64,000 bases of DNA from Kumtagia sp964244725. GTDB lineage: Bacteria; Pseudomonadota; Alphaproteobacteria; Rhizobiales; Rhizobiaceae. The notes below the pieces were generated by a model. It was not told where the DNA came from. It did no database searches and saw only the letters and a program-made list of their open reading frames with translations. Shown here one piece after another: positions 61,985 through 64,000 of this stretch. The DNA lies in assembly GCA_964244725.1 (NCBI GenBank), contig CAXTJQ010000003.1, forward strand, positions 1 through 64,000, given 5' to 3'. Numbering within the stretch: the first letter of the stretch is position 1; each line of letters starts with the position of its first letter. The position numbers and the translations under genes are program-made.

Positions 61985-63094
61985 ATGACATTTGCTGATC
62001 TCGCCAGGAATGAACGCCACGACAATTTCCCAGCGAACCTTGGGATTGATGAGGTGGATTTTGACACATTCGATCCATCGGAACCGACGTGGCACGGCTC
62101 TTCTGCGACCCCGCATGCCGACAAGCGTAGGATGCCTGTCGGGATCGATGTGAGTTGGGATTCTGCCGTTTACATGAAGCCCTGTCCGTCGACATGGTGC
62201 TATCCTACTGAGCTTTGGGGGAAACCCTACGACTGGACGAAACATGCCAATGATGTTGGCAGTCCGTGGGGGCCAAAGCTGGATGTGCTGGTAAGCAGGC
62301 GACCTTCGCCGCCACCAAAGGCGGTTGCGTCTCGGCTAGGAATGTTGAATGCGGAAGTCCGACTGCTATACAACGCGTTCTCTTTCAAGACTTGGCAGAA
62401 CGGTCGCGGTTTCGACACGCTGATTACGGTGTCGGCGTGGCATCTCGGTATAACGAACCATGCCGAGTTCGCGTCGCTCATTCCGTCGATGAATAAGGCC
62501 ATCAAGGAGTGGCTCGCGAACGGGAAGGATAGGCCGAGATATCGCCGCGCCCGGTCCTGCCGGTCCATCGAGAGCGTCGACCACCAATACATTTACACAC
62601 TTGAACGCGGGTATCGACATGGACTGCACTTCCACGAGCTCTGCGTTGTCCCTCCCGAGTTGCAAGCGCATTTCCGGCTGTTTGTAAGAAACTGGTGGGA
62701 GATGAAGGCATGCATGGCGATCTCCGAGAACGCCGTCAATGTGAAGTTCGCGCATTCTAGCCGGCCAAACCGGCAATATGAACGTCAACAGTTCTGGTTT
62801 CGCTATATCATCAAGACGATGAATCCTGATCTGGCCGTCCGAAAGTGTGATGGGTCTTTGCTGTCGATGGTCGACGTGATGAAACCGCTATGGCGGTGGG
62901 GACGGAAGCCCGAAATCCTCCCCATTGCCTGCCCTCAGCTTTACGGCATTGGGCGCAACCTCGACCAGGCTGCGCAGAAAAGAACTGGCTTCCGCTCGAA
63001 GTTTGATGCCGGACGCTTTGACGAAATTTACGATGGCTCCGAGGTAAGGATAGGCCTGACGCGGAAATTCAGCTTCTTGGACGATACCTTTTAG
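61985..63094 (+). CDS. HUH (rolling-circle-type) endonuclease-like protein
   Basis: A 369-residue protein in which three motifs of rolling-circle initiators occur in order. Motif 1 is FDTLITVSAW (about 143-152), motif 2 the HUH motif in RHGLHFHELCVVPP (His215, His217), and motif 3 WFRYIIKTMNPDL with Tyr274 and Lys277. The N-terminal 60 residues are acidic and may be disordered. It may nick DNA to start replication or transfer of the element. A TATATT box lies at 61938-61943. The gene stands alone in its orientation between minus-strand genes. No obvious match to a named Rep family. Confidence 0.55.
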   Translation: MTFADLARNERHDNFPANLGIDEVDFDTFDPSEPTWHGSSATPHADKRRMPVGIDVSWDSAVYMKPCPSTWCYPTELWGKPYDWTKHANDVGSPWGPKLDVLVSRRPSPPPKAVASRLGMLNAEVRLLYNAFSFKTWQNGRGFDTLITVSAWHLGITNHAEFASLIPSMNKAIKEWLANGKDRPRYRRARSCRSIESVDHQYIYTLERGYRHGLHFHELCVVPPELQAHFRLFVRNWWEMKACMAISENAVNVKFAHSSRPNRQYERQQFWFRYIIKTMNPDLAVRKCDGSLLSMVDVMKPLWRWGRKPEILPIACPQLYGIGRNLDQAAQKRTGFRSKFDAGRFDEIYDGSEVRIGLTRKFSFLDDTF

Positions 63095-63223
63095 GGATTT
63101 TGGAGGCTTAACTGTCAAATTGTGGGGATGGGCCGTCCGGAAGGCAATACAAAACAATAGGTTCGGCGGGATACGGAGACCTGCGGGTGTAGATCCTTGT
63201 GTCGAATGCCGCTAGAGAAATCG

Positions 63224-63517
63224 TCATTCGTGATCTGCCGGGAGGCGAAGGTTAGAGTGGCAGGTCTCGCGGTGCGAGGCGGCGGGAGCCAGGCCGCTCT
63301 TGCGCAACAAGTTCATGAAAGCGTCAAGTCCGCGAGTTTCGCGCGCCTCCGTCTCTCCGTCGCGGTAGATCGTCCCTTTGACAGGGTAATAGTTGAAGGG
63401 TCCGATTTTGATTTGGAAAGCTGTCTTCTTGGTGAACCTGACCCCGGCTTGTTGAAGGGCACCAATGGCGTGATCGACGGCTTCCTTGTTTGAGAGGGCT
63501 GGGTATGCATCCGACAT
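63224..63517 (-). CDS. small conserved-looking protein of unknown function
   Basis: A 97-residue protein, MSDAYPALSNKEAVDHAIGA, with KKTAFQIKIGPFNYYPVKGT and ARETRGLDAFMNLLRKSGLA. GAAGGAGAAAACC gives an excellent ribosome-binding site before ATG 63517. The fold (helix, beta-hairpin, helix) is a guess. It stands upstream of nothing in its direction and lies between the HUH gene and the integrase. Confidence 0.6.
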   Translation of the reverse strand: MSDAYPALSNKEAVDHAIGALQQAGVRFTKKTAFQIKIGPFNYYPVKGTIYRDGETEARETRGLDAFMNLLRKSGLAPAASHRETCHSNLRLPADHE

Positions 63518-63777
63518 GGTTTTCTCCTTCTGAACGGTTCTTCCCCCAGGGCGAGGCTCGCATAGGGGAAAGGGATTGGTAGTTCGAAGGTGAGTTGGAT
63601 TGTTCGATTGATGGTCGTTTGGTCTGATGGTTGGATGGTTCGTTTTTCAGTTTTCTTTCCCTTCCAATATGGAAAAGACGCCACCAGTCCGGTTTGAACC
63701 AAATCGACCTACATCAACAGCGTTTTGGGATGAGGAGGCCGGTGACTTGGTGACGGTGCCCCTTACAATCCTTCGGT
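63518..63777. other. 260-nt gap between small protein and integrase
   Basis: This gap follows the integrase stop (transcribed leftward). It contains T-rich plus-strand tracts and no supported gene. No tRNA or attachment repeat was recognised in it. Confidence 0.4.
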
Positions 63778-64000
63778 TTAGCCCCTGTGCAAGTGCTCGA
63801 AGCGAACGTTTGGCTTGATCGCCTCGATGGCGGATGACAACTGCTCCAGGCTTGAGCCCTTGGTATAGCGGGCAGTTTCACCGGGTGAACTATGTCCGGT
63901 CAAATGATCGAGCACTTCGCGCGTGACGTTGGCCTGGTGCATCAAAGTCGTCGCTGTGTGGCGAAGGGAGTGGAAGTCGAGGCTTTTCCTATAAACACCG
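63778..64000 (-). CDS. tyrosine recombinase/integrase, C-terminal part
   Basis: The minus strand encodes an open frame from the window edge: GVYRKSLDFHSLRHTATTLM, then VTREVLDHLTGHSSPGETAR and YTKGSSLEQLSSAIEAIKP, stopping at 63778. This has the tyrosine recombinase HxLRHT, HLTGHSS and catalytic Tyr (ARYTKG) in correct order. About 73 codons are present, the rest lies to the right. It marks the region as part of an integrative element or prophage. Confidence 0.9.
   Translation of the reverse strand, partial: GVYRKSLDFHSLRHTATTLMHQANVTREVLDHLTGHSSPGETARYTKGSSLEQLSSAIEAIKPNVRFEHLHRG

Noticed and set aside
63313..63702. Other minus-strand frames near the small protein at 63224-63517
   Set aside because: They overlap the better-supported gene with a strong ribosome-binding site, and their sequences look random.

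Overview
The window reads as chromosome of an alphaproteobacterium of the order Hyphomicrobiales (Rhizobiales), most like the Mesorhizobium/Phyllobacteriaceae group. This rests on the S10-spc-alpha ribosomal order with secY-adk-rpsM, a short-lid adenylate kinase, an ATP12-type chaperone, the glnB-glnA pair behind a sigma-54-like promoter, and several small proteins of a kind I know from rhizobia. No phylogenetic computation was possible, so the genus is an inference.

Layout. 1-14.7 kb: the end of tuf, then the S10, spc and alpha operons (rpsJ to rplQ) on the plus strand with secY, adk and rpoA, closed by a clear intrinsic terminator at 14679-14699. Four of the larger gaps in this block carry long hairpins, each built from a different short iterated word. 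14.8-20.8 kb: a tightly packed plus-strand run with a Deg serine protease, RarA ATPase, CrcB fluoride channel, RluA-type pseudouridine synthase, EamA transporter and ATP12 chaperone. 20.9-27.7 kb: glnB-glnA, a bifunctional NAD(P)HX repair enzyme, a DUF72 protein and a 725-residue RTX-like protein with exact 157-residue tandem modules. 27.8-37.2 kb: uvrA, a small membrane protein, hydrolase and VOC genes, purB, and an overlapping set of a lone periplasmic binding protein, an S58 (DmpA-like) aminopeptidase and a membrane protein. 37.4-42.8 kb: flavin reductase, MoxR/CoxD, CoxE, two XdhC/CoxI-type genes and a molybdopterin-binding/MobA-like fusion. This is a maturation set for a molybdenum hydroxylase whose structural genes are not in the window. 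42.8-55.7 kb: a DUF2256 protein, a secreted hydrolase, two sugar-catabolic gene sets, a transglutaminase-like protein, a run of very small proteins, methionine aminopeptidase, radC, a J-domain-like protein, DUF1993, a ribokinase-type kinase and an aldo/keto reductase.

55.9-64.0 kb is an accessory island. Its base composition looks less GC-rich than the rest, and its genes are unlike the core. A five-gene minus-strand operon encodes an RNase J-like metallo-beta-lactamase protein, a PD-(D/E)XK nuclease-like protein (start and stop overlap by 4 nt), a protein made of two tandem serine-recombinase-like domains that both lack the catalytic serine, a membrane-anchored protein and a small CxxC protein. 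A divergent XRE-type regulator sits beside it. Next come a second PD-(D/E)XK protein, a protein with the three motifs of a rolling-circle HUH endonuclease, a small conserved-looking protein and, running off the right edge, the C-terminus of a tyrosine recombinase. The operon at 55921-60206 is the best candidate here for an undescribed system. A defence or element-maintenance role is inferred from domains and context only.
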